Source of the DNA: Prorocentrum cordatum
Lineage: Eukaryota; Sar; Dinophyceae; Prorocentrales; Prorocentraceae
NCBI GenBank assembly: GCA_963575745.1
Contig: CAUYUJ010022059.1
Span: forward strand, 486,323-550,322
Length of the DNA: 64,000 bases
Direction of reading: 5' to 3'
Each line of letters begins with the position of its first letter. Positions within the stretch are counted from its first letter, which is position 1. The notes beneath the pieces are model-generated. The model worked only from the letters and a program-made list of their open reading frames with translations, did no database searches and had not been told where the DNA came from. Both the position numbers and the translations under genes were made by a program. Below are positions 50,506 to 61,499 of this stretch, piece after piece.

Positions 50506-51975
50506 GGCATCTTGAAGGTCATCTTGGCCGTCTGGAGGCCATGTTGACATTTTCGGGCCTTCTTGGAGGATGTCTTGGAAGGCTCTTGGGCCGTCTTGGA
50601 GGCCATCTTGAGCGTCTTGGGGGCCTCTTGGGGCCGTGTTGGGCCTCTTGGGCAATCTTTGGGGGCACTTGGGCCGTCTCGGGCCGTCGGAAGGCCGAAA
50701 AGAAGCAAATGCCAAATCAATAATTTCTGTCTTTTTCGGGCCTTCTTGGAGGCCCTCTTGGAGGCCTCTTGGGCCGTCTTGGGCCATCTTAAGGCCATGT
50801 TCAGCCTTCTTGGTGGGCTCCTGGCCCGTCTGATGCCGTCGGAAGCCGTTTGGGGGGCCTCTCTGGGCCGATTTGGGGCCCTCTTGGAATGCTCCAGGGC
50901 CGTCTTGGAGGCCATCTTGGGCATCCTAAAGGCCTCCTGGGCTGTCTTGGATTCGTCTTGGGGCTGTCTTGGGGGCCTCTTGGGCCGTTCTGGGGCCATC
51001 TTGGAGGCCTCTTGGGCGATCTTTGGGGGCTCTTGGGCCGTCTCGAGCCGTCGGAAGGCCGAAAAGAAGCAAATGCCAACAATCCTTCAACAACCTCAGG
51101 AAAAGACGTGTTGTTAGCCTCTTCTGGCCTTCCTGGAGGCCCTCTTTGGGGCCTCTTGGGCCGTCTTGGGCCAGCTTCGAGCCAACTTCGGCCATCTTGG
51201 TGGGTTCCTGGCACGTCTGACGCCGTCGGGAGCCGTCTTGGCGGCATCTCTGAACCGACTTGGGGCCCTCTTGGGGCGCTTCGGGGCCGTCTTGTAGGCC
51301 ATCTTGGGCGTCTTGGAGGCCTCTTGGCCCGTCTTGGGGTCCTCTTGGGGCCGTCTTGGGGGCCTCTTGGGCCGTCATGGGGCCATCTTGGAGGTCTCGT
51401 GGGCGATCTTGGGGCGATCTTGGGGGCCTTTTGGGTCGTCTTGAGCCGTCGGAAGGCCGAAAAGAAGCAAATGCCAAAATCTGTCAAAACCCTCAGGGGA
51501 ATCAATGATTTGGGCCTCTTCGGGCCCTCCTGGAGAACCTCTTGGAGGCCTCTTGGGCTGTCTTGGAGGCCTCTTGGGCCGTCTTGGGTCGTCTTGGGCC
51601 GTCTTGGACTCTTTTGTGCCGTCTTGGAGGCCGTCTTGGATCATCTTGGGCGGACTTGGAGGCCATCTTGGACCATTTTTGAGGCCATCTTGGGCCAACG
51701 TGGCCATCTTGGAGGCCATCTTGAGCCGTCGTGGAGGAGTGTTTCTGGATGGGGATTTTCCGGGTGGCCGGCGGGACGGGCCGAAGCCCCAGGAGGAGTT
51801 CTTTTAGAAAAAGAACCTAAACCAAAGCCGAAAGGATTCAGCACGCCAGGCACCCCTCTTGCAAGCGACAGGGGGCGGCGGATCGAAGACGCCTACGGCG
51901 AATCACCGCCGCCCCTTGCCTTTTTGGAAGCGCCTGTGGCCGAACGTTGAGGCCAGACCTGCCAAGCCATCGGAC

Positions 51976-52020
51976 CATGTGTTCCCCGAATCGGTTTGGA
52001 AAGCCTTCGGGGAACACGTG
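51976..52020. repeat. hairpin within the 1.53-kb unit, copy 2
   Basis: Same 15-bp arms (51976-51990 and 52006-52020) with the same single mismatch and one change in the loop. 1515 bp from copy 1. Confidence 0.85.
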
Positions 52021-53420
52021 GGCATCTTGAAGGTCATCTTGGCCGTCTGGAGGCCATGTTGACATTTTCGGGCCTTCTTGGAGGACGTCTTTGAGGGCTC
52101 TTGGGCCGTCTTGGAGGCCATCTTGAGCGTCTTGGGGGCCTCTTGGGGCCGTGTTGGGCCTCTTGGGCAATCTTTGGGGGCACTTGGGCCGTCTCGGGCC
52201 GTCGGAAGGCCGAAAAATAGCAAACGCCACAATCCTTCACAAACCCATGGAAACCAATGATTTTGGCCTTTTGGGGCCTTCCTGGAGGCCCTCTTGGAGC
52301 CCTCTTGGGCCGTCTTGGGCCATCTTAGGGCCATGTTCGGCGGTCTTGGTGGGCTCCTGGCCCGTCTGATGCCGTCGGAAGCCGTTCGGGGGGGGCTCTA
52401 TGAGCCGACTTGGGGCCCTCTTGGAATGCTCCAGGGCCCTTGGGCGTCTTAAAGGCCTCCTGGGCCGTCTTGGGGGCCTCTTGGGGTCGTCTTGGGACCC
52501 TCTTGGGCCGTTCTGGGGCCATCTTGGAGGCCTCTTGGAAGATCTTTCGGTGATCTTTGGGGGCTCTTGAGCCGTCTCGGGCCGTCGGAAGGCCGAACAG
52601 AAGCACATGTTAAATCCGTCAAAAACCTTAGGCACATCAATGTGTTTGGCCTCTTCTGGCCTTCCTGGAGGCCCTCTTGGGGGCCTCTTGGGCCGTCTGG
52701 GGCCAGCTTCGAGCCAACTTCGGCCATCTTGGTGGGTTCCTGGCACGTCTGACGCCGTCGGGAGCCGTCTTGGATGCCTTTCTGGGCCGACTTGGGGCCC
52801 TCTTGGCGCGCTTCGGGGCAGTCTTGGAGGCCATCTTGGGCGTCCTGGAGGCCACCTTGGGCGTGTTGGAGGCCTCTGGGGCCCTCTTGGGGCCGTCTTG
52901 GAGGCCACTTGGGCCGTCATGGGGCCCTCCTGGGGGCCTCTTGGGCGATCTTAGGGGCCTCTTGGGCCGTCTTGAGCCGTCGGAATGCAGAGAAGAAGCA
53001 AATTCCAAAATCCTTCAGAAACCTACGGAAAATCAATGGTTTTGGCCTCTTCGGGCCCTCCTGGAGAACCTCTTGGAGGCCTCTTGGGCCGTCTGGGAGG
53101 CCTCTGGGGGGCCTCTTGGGCCGTCTTGGACTCTCTTGGGCTGTCTTGGAGGCCGTCTTGGACCATCTTGGGCGGACTTGGAGGCCATCTTGGACCATCT
53201 TGGAGGGCATCTTGGGCCAACGTGGCCATCTTGGAGGCCATCTTGAGCCATCTTCGAGGATTGTTTTCCAGATTGAGCTCCTTGATATTCTTTCCGGTTG
53301 GCCGGCGGGACGGGCCGAAGCCCCAGGGGGAGTTTTTTTGGAAAGAGAACCAACACTAAAAACCATATCGTTTGGCACACCAGGCACCCCTGTGATGAAT
53401 CGACAGGGGGCGGCGGATCT

Positions 53421-54300
53421 AGTGGCCGTCGGCCCATCACGCCACCGTATCTGGGTTGTGGGCCAGAATTTCACGGGTTGCCTCTTGGAGCCTCCTGGGA
53501 TGCTCTTTGGGAGTTGGCATCGTGGAGGCCTTTTTGGGCGGTTTCCTGGGGGCCTGTTGGGGGCCTCCCAGCCGTCTCGGAGACAATTCCCCAAAACAAA
53601 TCGTAATCATTTTGTTCCCTGTTCTTCGGTGTATCCGTCGCTGTGGACGTCCGCGCAACGCGTGGACAACCATGGTACAGCGGGAAGCATTTCGTGCCAA
53701 TCTGAGTTCTGATCTTGCCGTGATCAGCGCATGTGGAAGCGAATCGATGCAGAGCACTGTCGGCGCCCACGCGCCTTTGGCGTATGCTCTGTGTGTGTGC
53801 TGCTCCCGCTGCAACTTCGGGCGTGCCCGTCCAGGAGCTGCTCTTCGCGAGAGCGGGCGGCCTCGGTGCACCTCCGGCGCTGGTGTCGGTGCCCCTGCCC
53901 CTCGCCTTGCTGGCGCCGCGCGCGGGCGCCGCGGAGGCGGCGCGGCGATCTTCCCGCTTGGATTCTTCGCCGTGTTCGGTGAACTGCTCGGATGACTGAA
54001 ACGCCGAAAACAAGGAACGTTCGGTAAGGTTCTGGCTCCGGCCCATCCGCTCTCGCAGGGCCATCCTTTTCTGGAGGATCATCGGCGCCTCGCATCGCCT
54101 CGGTGACTCGAATCAAAAAAATTCAGAAACAATAACTTTTAGAGCTCCGCGCGGATTTCTCGGATCGGCGCTGGGCCTCTCTGGCGGTGCCTCTGGCGCC
54201 GCCCCTGGCACGCTCTAGGGGTTGGCCCGCGCCGATCCAGGAAATCTGCGCAGTGTTCCGAAAATGTGTGTTTACGTATGCAGTTCATGAAACGTTGATC
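53421..54300. other. no confident gene
   Basis: A plus-strand frame at 53733-53999 has Ala/Leu/Arg text (VPVQELLFARAGGLGAPPAL) that could be an exon, but no start or splice support was found. A minus-strand frame over the same stretch is equally open. The right end lacks any satellite. Confidence 0.35.
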
Positions 54301-55800
54301 AAACGTATTCGGTAATGTTAGGAGGGTGACGATTCATGTAATGTTTGGTAATGTCCGAGGCTCTGAAATGAGGATCAGTTCGGGTTCCGTCGGAAGAGGC
54401 TCGCTGTTCCTTGGATTCTTTCATGGCTGTTCCTCGTTCCTCGTGCGCCCAGGCGCTTTTGGGGCCCAACAGGGGGCTTCGTCCCTTCTTCAACATTCCT
54501 TATGGTAGTAGCTTGGCTGTGAGGCCCTGGGGGGGTCATCACTCAGCAGCACCCTGGGTGATGATGAATACACTGGGTTCTTTGGCCTGCGCGTGGGCTT
54601 CGACGTCGTCATTTGGATTATTTGATCGTCCTCTCGAAAATCGTGGGAGGTTCGCGCCACGTCGGCGAGTCGGCGCCGACAGGTTCAAGGAGGTCCGGAG
54701 ATGTCTTTTCGACAATGCCGGCTGGTGGAGGCCCCGCTTTTGGCCTTGTCAGCGCCAAAAGTCTGCCCACACTGAAAACTGGCTCGGGGGAACGGTGTTG
54801 AACGATTTTAGGTCGGGGGGGCTGGTCCTCAGAAAGCAGTTGCTATCTATTGCAGGTTCTCGCCGCGTGCACGCGTCGGTGACAGCGCGGGCGTTCAATA
54901 GTAAACGCCGCCACTTGGCCAGAGTCGACCGATGTCGAATCATTCACGCTGTCGGGAAATCGTGATCTTTCAAGGTTGAATGATCCACGCGGTATCAGAA
55001 GCTAACGCCGGCGTCTTCGCGGCACGTATTTGCCATGGTCTGCGAGCTCTCCCGAGCAGGTTGGTTTGATCCAATTCGGGGGCAGTTATGAAAGTTGTGC
55101 CACGAGTAGCGTGGCGTGGCCGTAAGATTGCATGATTGGTGCGTTGTTTCTTGGGATATGTTCAAATTGATGGAGGCCATCGTGGAACTTCATAGCCCGT
55201 CGGAATGACAAAATTTATACATCAAGCATCATTTGTAAAAGCAGGCTCTTGAATGATGTTTGCCTCTCTTGGATATCTTCGGGAGGCCCTGTGACAGCCT
55301 CGAGTCACTTTGTGGCGGTGTAGTGGCTGGGGCCTCTTTGAGGCATGGTGGAGGCAAGTGTGGCATTTGGAGGCTAGCCATTTCCGAGCATGATTGCGGG
55401 CTTGCACACTCCGACCGCTCGCCACTGAGGGGTCCAGACCCAGGGGACGGGCCAGAGACATCCCCTGACAAGGCGGGCGGACCCCTTCTCGTCCCCGCTT
55501 GCGACGGGACCAGCGTGGGATGGACTCGGTTTTGGCCAGGCAGGTCTCCGAGGCGGCCGAAGACGACAGGACAGACAGTAAAGGAAACAATTGGTGGACA
55601 TTCCATCTCTCCCCAACATTCAAAGTTGGCACGCGCGGGGAGGACTGCGGTCGAAGTGCAGCTCACTCAACCCACCTCCTGGTCCAACATTGATCATTGG
55701 GGCGGGCATTGACAGATGAATGTGGCATGATTGTTTGCTATCGACTGACCTTCAGCCCATCCCGTCACAGTGCCTGGGATGTGGGTATGAAGCATAGTGG
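54301..55800. other. no confident gene
   Basis: Several 130-185-codon frames exist on both strands (for example plus 54411-54965 and plus 55260-55712), none with recognisable motifs or consistent composition. Left unassigned. Confidence 0.4.
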
Positions 55801-55814
55801 ATGTTCGTTGGAAT

Positions 55815-56275
55815 CTCGTGCAAGGCCTCTGGGGGGCCTCTTGGAGGCAGTTCTGAGGCCTCTTGGGGGCTCCTCTTGTGGGTCTTGGGGGGGCTTTTGG
55901 GGCCTCTTGGGGCCTCATGGGGCGGAAGGCTAGGATTATCGGTTCGTGTTTCCTCTCTTGGGTCCCTTTGGGGGCCGCCTCGGGGCCTTCTTGGGCCGTC
56001 TTGGGCGCCTGTTGGGCCGTCTTCGGGGCGTTCTTAGATCGTCGTTGAGCCCTCTCAGGGACCTCTTGGGCCATCCTGGGGCGGTCCTGGGGCCTCTTGG
56101 GCTGCCTTGGAGCGTCGGGAGGTCGAATAGTCGAGGACCCCGACATCATTGACACACTTATGGAACATCCATGATTTTGCCCCCTCGGGGCCCTCTTGGG
56201 AAGGCTCCTCGGGGCTCTCTTGGGGCGTCTCGGAGGCCTCTTGGGCCGTCTTGGGGCCACCTTGAGTGCATCCTC
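55815..56275 (+). repeat. fragment of the CTTGGGCC satellite
   Basis: GGCCTCTTGGGGCCTC and GGGCCGTCTTGGGGCC units in plus orientation, diverged from the main array, ending near AACATGGGATGG. Confidence 0.8.
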
Positions 56276-56450
56276 GAAAACATGGGATGGCAAAGCTTGT
56301 GTTGTGTACATCGTTGGCACGTTCACCCTCCACCGTGGAAGTCTCCACGCGAAACTTCCGTAGCGTGGAATGTCCACGTTGACGGGCGTAACGTGTAGTT
56401 TCCATGTTGGCGCCGCAACGCTCCACGTTAACGTCCTCCGGAGATGCGAG

Positions 56451-56568
56451 GGGAGAGAGAGAGAGAGAGACCGAGAGAAAGATGACGAGAGATGACGATC
56501 ATGATGATGTTGAAGATGATGTTGGTGATGATGATGCTGATGATTATGACGATGATGACGATGATGAC

Positions 56569-56609
<41 letters not shown>

Positions 56610-56731
56610 CCAGGATCAGGATCAGGATCAGGATCAGGATCAGGATCAGGAGGAGGAGGATGAGGATGAGGATGAGGATGCGGATGAGGACGAGGATGAG
56701 GATGAGGATGATGATGATGAGGATGAGGATG

Positions 56732-56764
<33 letters not shown>

Positions 56765-57500
56765 CGGATGCTGATGCTGATGATGACGATGATGCTGATC
56801 ATGACGATGATGATGGTGATGATCATAACCATGATCATGATTATCATCATCATGACCATGATGATGATGATGATGATGACCGTGATCATGATCATGATGG
56901 TACTGATGCTGATAATTGTGATGTTGATGATGAGGGTGATGATGATGATGGTGGTGGTGGTGATGATGACGATGCTGATGCTGATGCTGATATGCTGTTG
57001 CTGATGCTGATGATCATGATGATGATGATGATGATTATCATGATGATGACGGTGATGGTGATGACGATGATGATGAATGTGATGCCGAGGATGTGGATGA
57101 AGATGAGGATGCTGATTATTATGAATGTTGATGATGATGATCATGATGATCATGATGAGGAGGATGCGGAGGATGAGGATGAGGAGGAGGATTAGGATGA
57201 TTATGATGGTGCTAATCATCATGCTGATGATGATGACGATGATGTTGCTGCTGCGGATGCCGATGCCGATGCTGATGCTGATGTTGATTTTGATGCTGAT
57301 GCTGATGACGATGACGATGATGCTGATGATGATGATGCTGATGATGATGATGCTGATGATGATGATAATGATGATGGTGGTGGTGATGTGGTGGTGGTGG
57401 TGATTGTGGTGGTAATGGTGAATGTGATGGTGATGGTATGTGTGATAGTGATGATGGTGATGATGATGGTGGTGATGATGATGACGACGATGATGGTCAC
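56451..57500 (+). repeat. (GA)n followed by a ~1-kb (GAT)n array
   Basis: GAGAGAGAGAGA at about 56452-56470, then about 1 kb of GATGAT with GAG, CAT, GCT and CAGGAT variants, including a (GATCAG)-type block at 56608-56650. Plus frames are Asp/Met runs and minus frames Ile/His runs. Not genes. Confidence 0.97.
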
Positions 57501-57950
57501 GCCTACTTGTCCGATGTCTGAAGACCAGCGCTTTTCCCGAGACAGATCAAAACAATTGGCTTCGGAGACACTATGGGGTTTCACTTGAACTTGTGCTGAT
57601 GGTGAACGCCACCTCACATTTCCGTGGACGGTCGGGGAAAGTGCTTGAGCTACAGTTGATATTGTTGTTGGTGATTGGATTACCACGTTCGCTCGGGACA
57701 CAGTTTAAATTGCCGTCGGACTGGACTTCGAAAACATAAAAGCAATGCAAACCCATTGTTGTTCAACATCTTGGGGCGTTGCCTGGATTTGCGCGGACAG
57801 TGAGTTACACCCGATCCCTCCCGTGGATGCTCGGAAAGAGCGCTTACTTTACAGTTGGTCTCGTTGTTGGTGCATATTATTGCCAAGCTCTTCGATTTCA
57901 CGCGGTTCCCGTTCATGCCAGGAAGGGTGTTGTCATCCTCGTCTTCTCGG
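57501..57950. other. no confident gene
   Basis: Ordinary sequence after the microsatellite. Short frames on both strands, no motifs. Confidence 0.4.
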
Positions 57951-58140
57951 CCTCCAGGCCGGCAAAGGCGGCGGCCCCGTAGGCCCCCGAGGCCGCGCCA
58001 AGACGGCGCAAGAGTGCCCCACGATGGCCCTGAGGCAGGCCTCCCAACAGGGCCCCACGAGGGCTCAAAGACGGCTAACGAGACCCCTTGGAGGACACCC
58101 CCGGAGAGCCCTCAGAGGGGCCCAAAAGAGCCCCGGGCCC
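57951..58140 (-). repeat. fragment of the CTTGGGCC satellite, reversed
   Basis: GCCAAGACGGCGCAAGAG, CAAAGACGGC and CCTTGGAGGAC are reverse-complement units of the 48.9-53.4-kb array. Another reversed scrap lies at about 62862-62930. Confidence 0.75.
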
Positions 58141-58199
58141 CAGGATGGTACGCACTAAATCGCGAAGAGACCAACGGCACAATCTGTACGTGGTGCGTT

Positions 58200-58740
58200 A
58201 TGAACCCAGTCCGCTCGCTAGAGCGTGGCAAGCGAGACTGGGCCACTCTTCGCTCGTTTGCCCGGCTGCTAGCTCGCCCGTGGCAAACGAGCGAGCGAGC
58301 GGATTGGGCCATTTGTCGTTCGTTCGCTAGTTCTCTCGCAAACTCGCGCGACCATTTTAGCTCGCACGCTCCCTCGCTTGCGCTGCCGTCTGCTTGCTCG
58401 GTGCAAGTGAGCGAGCGGACTGCGCCATTCCTCGATTGCTCGTTTGCTCGCCCGTGGAGAACAAGCGAGCGGACCTGGGCCAATCGTCATTCGCTCGCAT
58501 GTGGCGAGCGATCGAGCGGACTGAGCCATTCCTCGCTTGCTTCCTCGCTCGGTGAGCGAGTGAGCAGAACGACACACTCTTCGCTTGCTCGTGGCGAGTT
58601 CGTTGTCTCACTCCTTTGCTCGTTCGTGAGCTCGACCCGAGCGAGCGAGTGGACTTGGGCCAACTCTCGTTTGCTTGTTCGCTCGCTCGCTCGCTCGCTC
58701 GCCTGTTGCGAGCGAGCGAGCGAGTGAGAAGTGGCACAGT
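58200..58740. repeat. palindrome-rich GCGAGC/GCTCGC array
   Basis: Units of GAGCGGACTGGGCCATT plus CTCGCTTGCTCG recur irregularly (anchors near 58231, 58301, 58420, 58475, 58519, 58651), with GCGAGC and GCTCGC alternating so that adjacent units can pair. The clearest hairpin is 58686-58702 with 58708-58724: a perfect 17-bp stem and 5-nt loop. ORFs on both strands are Arg/Ser/Ala artefacts. Confidence 0.85.
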
Positions 58741-59530
58741 CCGCCGCAGAGGGTGGACGAGACATCACTGAACCACGCACTCCCAGAGAATTGCTGGGAT
58801 CAGTGATGATATTGATCTCAGACTGCCCTGCTCTCCCCCTGCGAGGCGGCTGGGGCGCACAACGCGAGCGGCGGCAAGGGCTGTGAGGGTACCCAGGCCG
58901 TCCTCATCGTCTGAGCCCACACGGGCCAGCTTGCGTCTGCGGTCTCCCGAGGCTGCTGGTTACGGGGAGTCCCTTGTATACTAACCCGCCTCCTTGCACT
59001 GACGACCTTGACGAGGCTCGTCAGGGTCTGAGGCGGGAGCAAGCCGCGCTGGGATCTCCGGCGGCGGGCTGCCTTGTATTCGATCTTCGATATCATAGCC
59101 GTGGCTTGCACCCAGATAGCCACGTATGTGCGCCAACCAGCTGCTTCTCACAGGAGATCCTCTCATGCATTGGTCTGGGAGTCGAAGCAGCGATCATAAA
59201 TCAATGTGTTGCTGGTTTCCTCTCTGGCCCAGTCGAAGCATAGGAGCGGGTTTGTTGCCAGGAGAAGGCTTGAAGGAATTGTTTCAATGGCCCCTCCCTC
59301 TGAGAAGCATTTCTGAGAGCAGCTTCAACCTTCGGAGATGCTCTGCGAGGTTGGACGAGGAGGAGATATAGGGGACGTCGCCGAAGAGGACAACCCCAGC
59401 CCACTTCTCCGCCCCCCCCGTCCAGGTCCAGGCTCCTATTTTGCGCTTCCGCTTTCTTTCTTTGAACTTGTTCTCCATTCTTCCCAATTCTACCCTGCAC
59501 CATGCTGTGAGCGGGCCTCGGCCCCCCCTT
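58741..59530. other. no confident gene
   Basis: A minus-strand frame (59201-59503) reads EGPLKQFLQAFSWQQTRSYA and could be a retroelement scrap. No motif supports a call. Confidence 0.35.
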
Positions 59531-59868
59531 TAGCTTAGCCTTAGCTTAGCTTTAGCTTAGCTTTAGCTTAGCTTTAGCTCAGCTGTAGCTTAGCTTTAGC
59601 TCAGCTGTAGCTTAGCTTGAACTTAGCTTGTGCTTAGCTGTTGCTTAGCTTTAGCTTAGCTTTAGCTCAGTTGCAGTTTCGATTTAGCTTAGCTTTAACT
59701 TAGCGGTAGCTTAGCTGTAGCTTAGTTTTAGCTGTGTTTTAGCTTAGCTTTAGCTTAGCTTTAGCTTAGCTGTAGCTTAGCTGTAGCTTAGCTGTAGCTT
59801 TAGCTTAGCTTTAGCTTAGCTTTAGCTTAGATTTAGCTTAGCTTTAGCTTAGCTTTAGCTTAGCTTCA
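59531..59868 (+). repeat. 11-bp array CTTTAGCTTAG
   Basis: About thirty degenerate copies of CTTTAGCTTAG or CTGTAGCTTAG. The AGCT cores are self-complementary. AT-rich, unlike the surroundings. Confidence 0.95.
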
Positions 59869-60231
59869 CCGTTACTACGAATGTTGTTTTCTTAAGGGCC
59901 CCAACTCCTAGGTAGGGCCGCACTGGGATAATTCATGATTCTCCGCCCCGCCTTCTTGCTATCATGTTTTTCATTCAAAACGTTTTTCTTACTCCGTCCT
60001 ACCTCCCCGTCCCCTCCTCTACTCCTCCACCCCCTCCACTGCCCTCCCTTCCTCCTCCCTTCCTCCTCCCCCTTCTCCCCCCCTTCTTCATCATGACATG
60101 TGCTAACATCCTGCTCATTCCTACTGGTCTCCCTCTTCTTTCTCCTTCTCCCCCTCCCGCTCCTCCTTCCCTTCCACCTCCGCCCCTCCTCGTCCTCCTC
60201 CTCCTCCCCTTCCAAGGGCGAGGCGGCTGCC

Positions 60232-60738
60232 ATGCTGCAAGCGGCGGTCGGGGCCGCGGTGGAGGCCTCGGTGACGGCCTCCGTGCGCGCTGTCCTGGGG
60301 GCTCGGCAGGTCAGGTCGCCAGTGAGGAGGCCGGCACCGACGGCGGCGCCGCCCAAGGCCAGGCCCAAGGCCCGGCCGTCCTCGTCGCCGCTCCTAGCGA
60401 TCACGGACGGGCCCTTGGAGCCGCCGCCTGGCGTCTGGGTGGTCACGCCTGCCCAGCCGATGACGAAGACGGGGCACAGCCTTTCTCATGGCGTGCAGCT
60501 GGAGGTTGTGCAGTGCGCCCCGAAGAGCAAGGCGCGGCAGGGTTTCGAGCGGGCGCTCGAGGCCTACAAGCTGGAGCTGGAGAAGGAGCACGTGGGCAGG
60601 GGGCCCAGGCCGACGAAGTTGGAGCAGGGCTACCCGCGGGACGCCTACGAGGGCAAGAAGGACACGAAGGTCAAGAAGGACAAGAAGAGCAAGAAGGACA
60701 AGCACCGGGGCAAGAGCAGGAAGCGCAGCCGCAGCTGA
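60232..60738 (+). CDS. gene E, first part: Ala-rich to Lys-rich protein
   Basis: ATG at 60232 after a CT-rich tract whose AAG/GGC could be an acceptor. MLQAAVGAAVEASVTASVRA, then a Pro/Ala/Lys linker (TAAPPKARPKARPSSSPLLA), WVVTPAQPMTKTGHSLSHGV, FERALEAYKLELEKEHVGRG and a Lys-rich tail (KVKKDKKSKKDKHRGKSRK) reaching TGA at 60738. The tail looks like a nuclear or nucleic-acid-binding segment. Probably continues into the next feature by frameshift or splicing. Confidence 0.6.
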   Translation: MLQAAVGAAVEASVTASVRAVLGARQVRSPVRRPAPTAAPPKARPKARPSSSPLLAITDGPLEPPPGVWVVTPAQPMTKTGHSLSHGVQLEVVQCAPKSKARQGFERALEAYKLELEKEHVGRGPRPTKLEQGYPRDAYEGKKDTKVKKDKKSKKDKHRGKSRKRSRS

Positions 60739-61427
60739 TCGAGTCCATCGGCATCATCTCCGCGGCGGAGCTGTCCAAGCTCCTGGTGGGCGGCTTCGGT
60801 GCAGGCGCAGCTGGCGCGGTTACGGCCTGTGGCGAGCCGCAGTTCTTCGACTTGGCCGGGGACGGCGACGACGAGGACGAGAGCCGTGTGACAGACGGCT
60901 GGGCCAGCTGGCATGGCCTGGGCGCGGAGGTCACGCAACAGGAGTTCGAGGAGTCTGAGAAGATCGTGGAGGTGCCGCAGGCGGTTGTCGGCGGCGAGGG
61001 GCTCGAGGCGGGCATCGACCTGGTGGTGCCAGGCTTAGGGCTGCCGCCCGGGGCCGACGAGCAGCTCAAGCAGCAGGAGGTCAAGAAGGAGCAGCAGGGC
61101 AAGCTGGGAGCGGATTCGGTTGCGACGGTTGCTCCGGATTTGGCCGAGTTCCCCAAGGAGGAGAAGGGCATCGAGATGGTTCAGCAGCCGCAATTGGCGC
61201 TCGGCGAGGGCGTGCAGGTGGAGCTGAATGGCGACAAGGTGAAGATCGCGGAGATGGTCTCCAAGGACACCTGCAGCGGCGTGCAGAGCATAGTGGAGCA
61301 GGTGCTCGGCGACTGCTGCAAGCAGTTGGTGGACGCAGGTGGCGACCGCGCGAGCGTCTTGCGCTGGCTGCAGGAGCAGCCCGAGTTCGAGGGCCTAGGC
61401 GTCGCAGCGTGCGCCATCGCGGGCTGA
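60739..61427 (+). CDS. gene E, second part in another frame: acidic helical protein
   Basis: From about 60736 a different frame becomes protein-like: LIESIGIISAAELSKLLVGG, FGAGAAGAVTACGEPQFFDL, an acidic DGDDEDESRV patch, WASWHGLGAEVTQQEFEESE, KQQEVKKEQQGKLGADSV and a folded C-terminus (DTCSGVQSIVEQVLGDCCKQ; RASVLRWLQEQPEFEGLG), TGA at 61427. No start codon of its own at the junction, so a 1-nt shift or a small intron near 60735 is likely. Confidence 0.6.
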
Positions 61428-61499
61428 TCGATTTGATCTTCAGGTTCTGAAGGGCCACGGCGCGGCCGCAGCGCCGAGCGTTTCCCTCGGGATTCGATT

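Larger units (their letters stand above)
48941..53420 (+). repeat. higher-order satellite of CTTGGGCCGTCTTGGAGGCC units
   Basis: Basic unit ~21-24 bp (CTTGGGCCGTCTTGGAGGC), highly variable. A marker GCCGAAAAGAAGC or close variant occurs at 48964, 49533, 49930, 50694, 51059, 51457, 52209, 52592 and 52987. Spacings are 365-398 bp, except one of 569 and two of 752-764. Same-type markers repeat every ~1515-1533 bp (49533/51059, 49930/51457, 50694/52209, 51059/52592, 51457/52987), defining a 1.53-kb higher-order repeat. Both strands give long Pro/Arg/Gly frames (GPRGPQDGPRG), which are not genes. Confidence 0.95.

Noticed and set aside
48962-53712. Many collagen-like Gly/Pro/Arg ORFs, up to 366 codons, on both strands
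   Set aside because: Both strands and several frames are open at once because of the CTTGGGCC satellite; no selection-like signal.
53733-53999. 88-codon plus ORF with hydrophobic Ala/Leu segment
   Set aside because: Overlaps equally open frames on both strands, lacks splice or start support.
56404-57222. Asp-rich plus ORF and Ile-rich minus ORF of ~264 codons
   Set aside because: Encoded by (GAT)n.
58112-58780. Arg/Ser/Ala-rich ORFs in the GCTCGC array
   Set aside because: Palindromic repeat opens frames on both strands equally.
59201-59503. Minus-strand 100-codon ORF as retroelement piece
   Set aside because: Weak resemblance only; no catalytic or structural motif.
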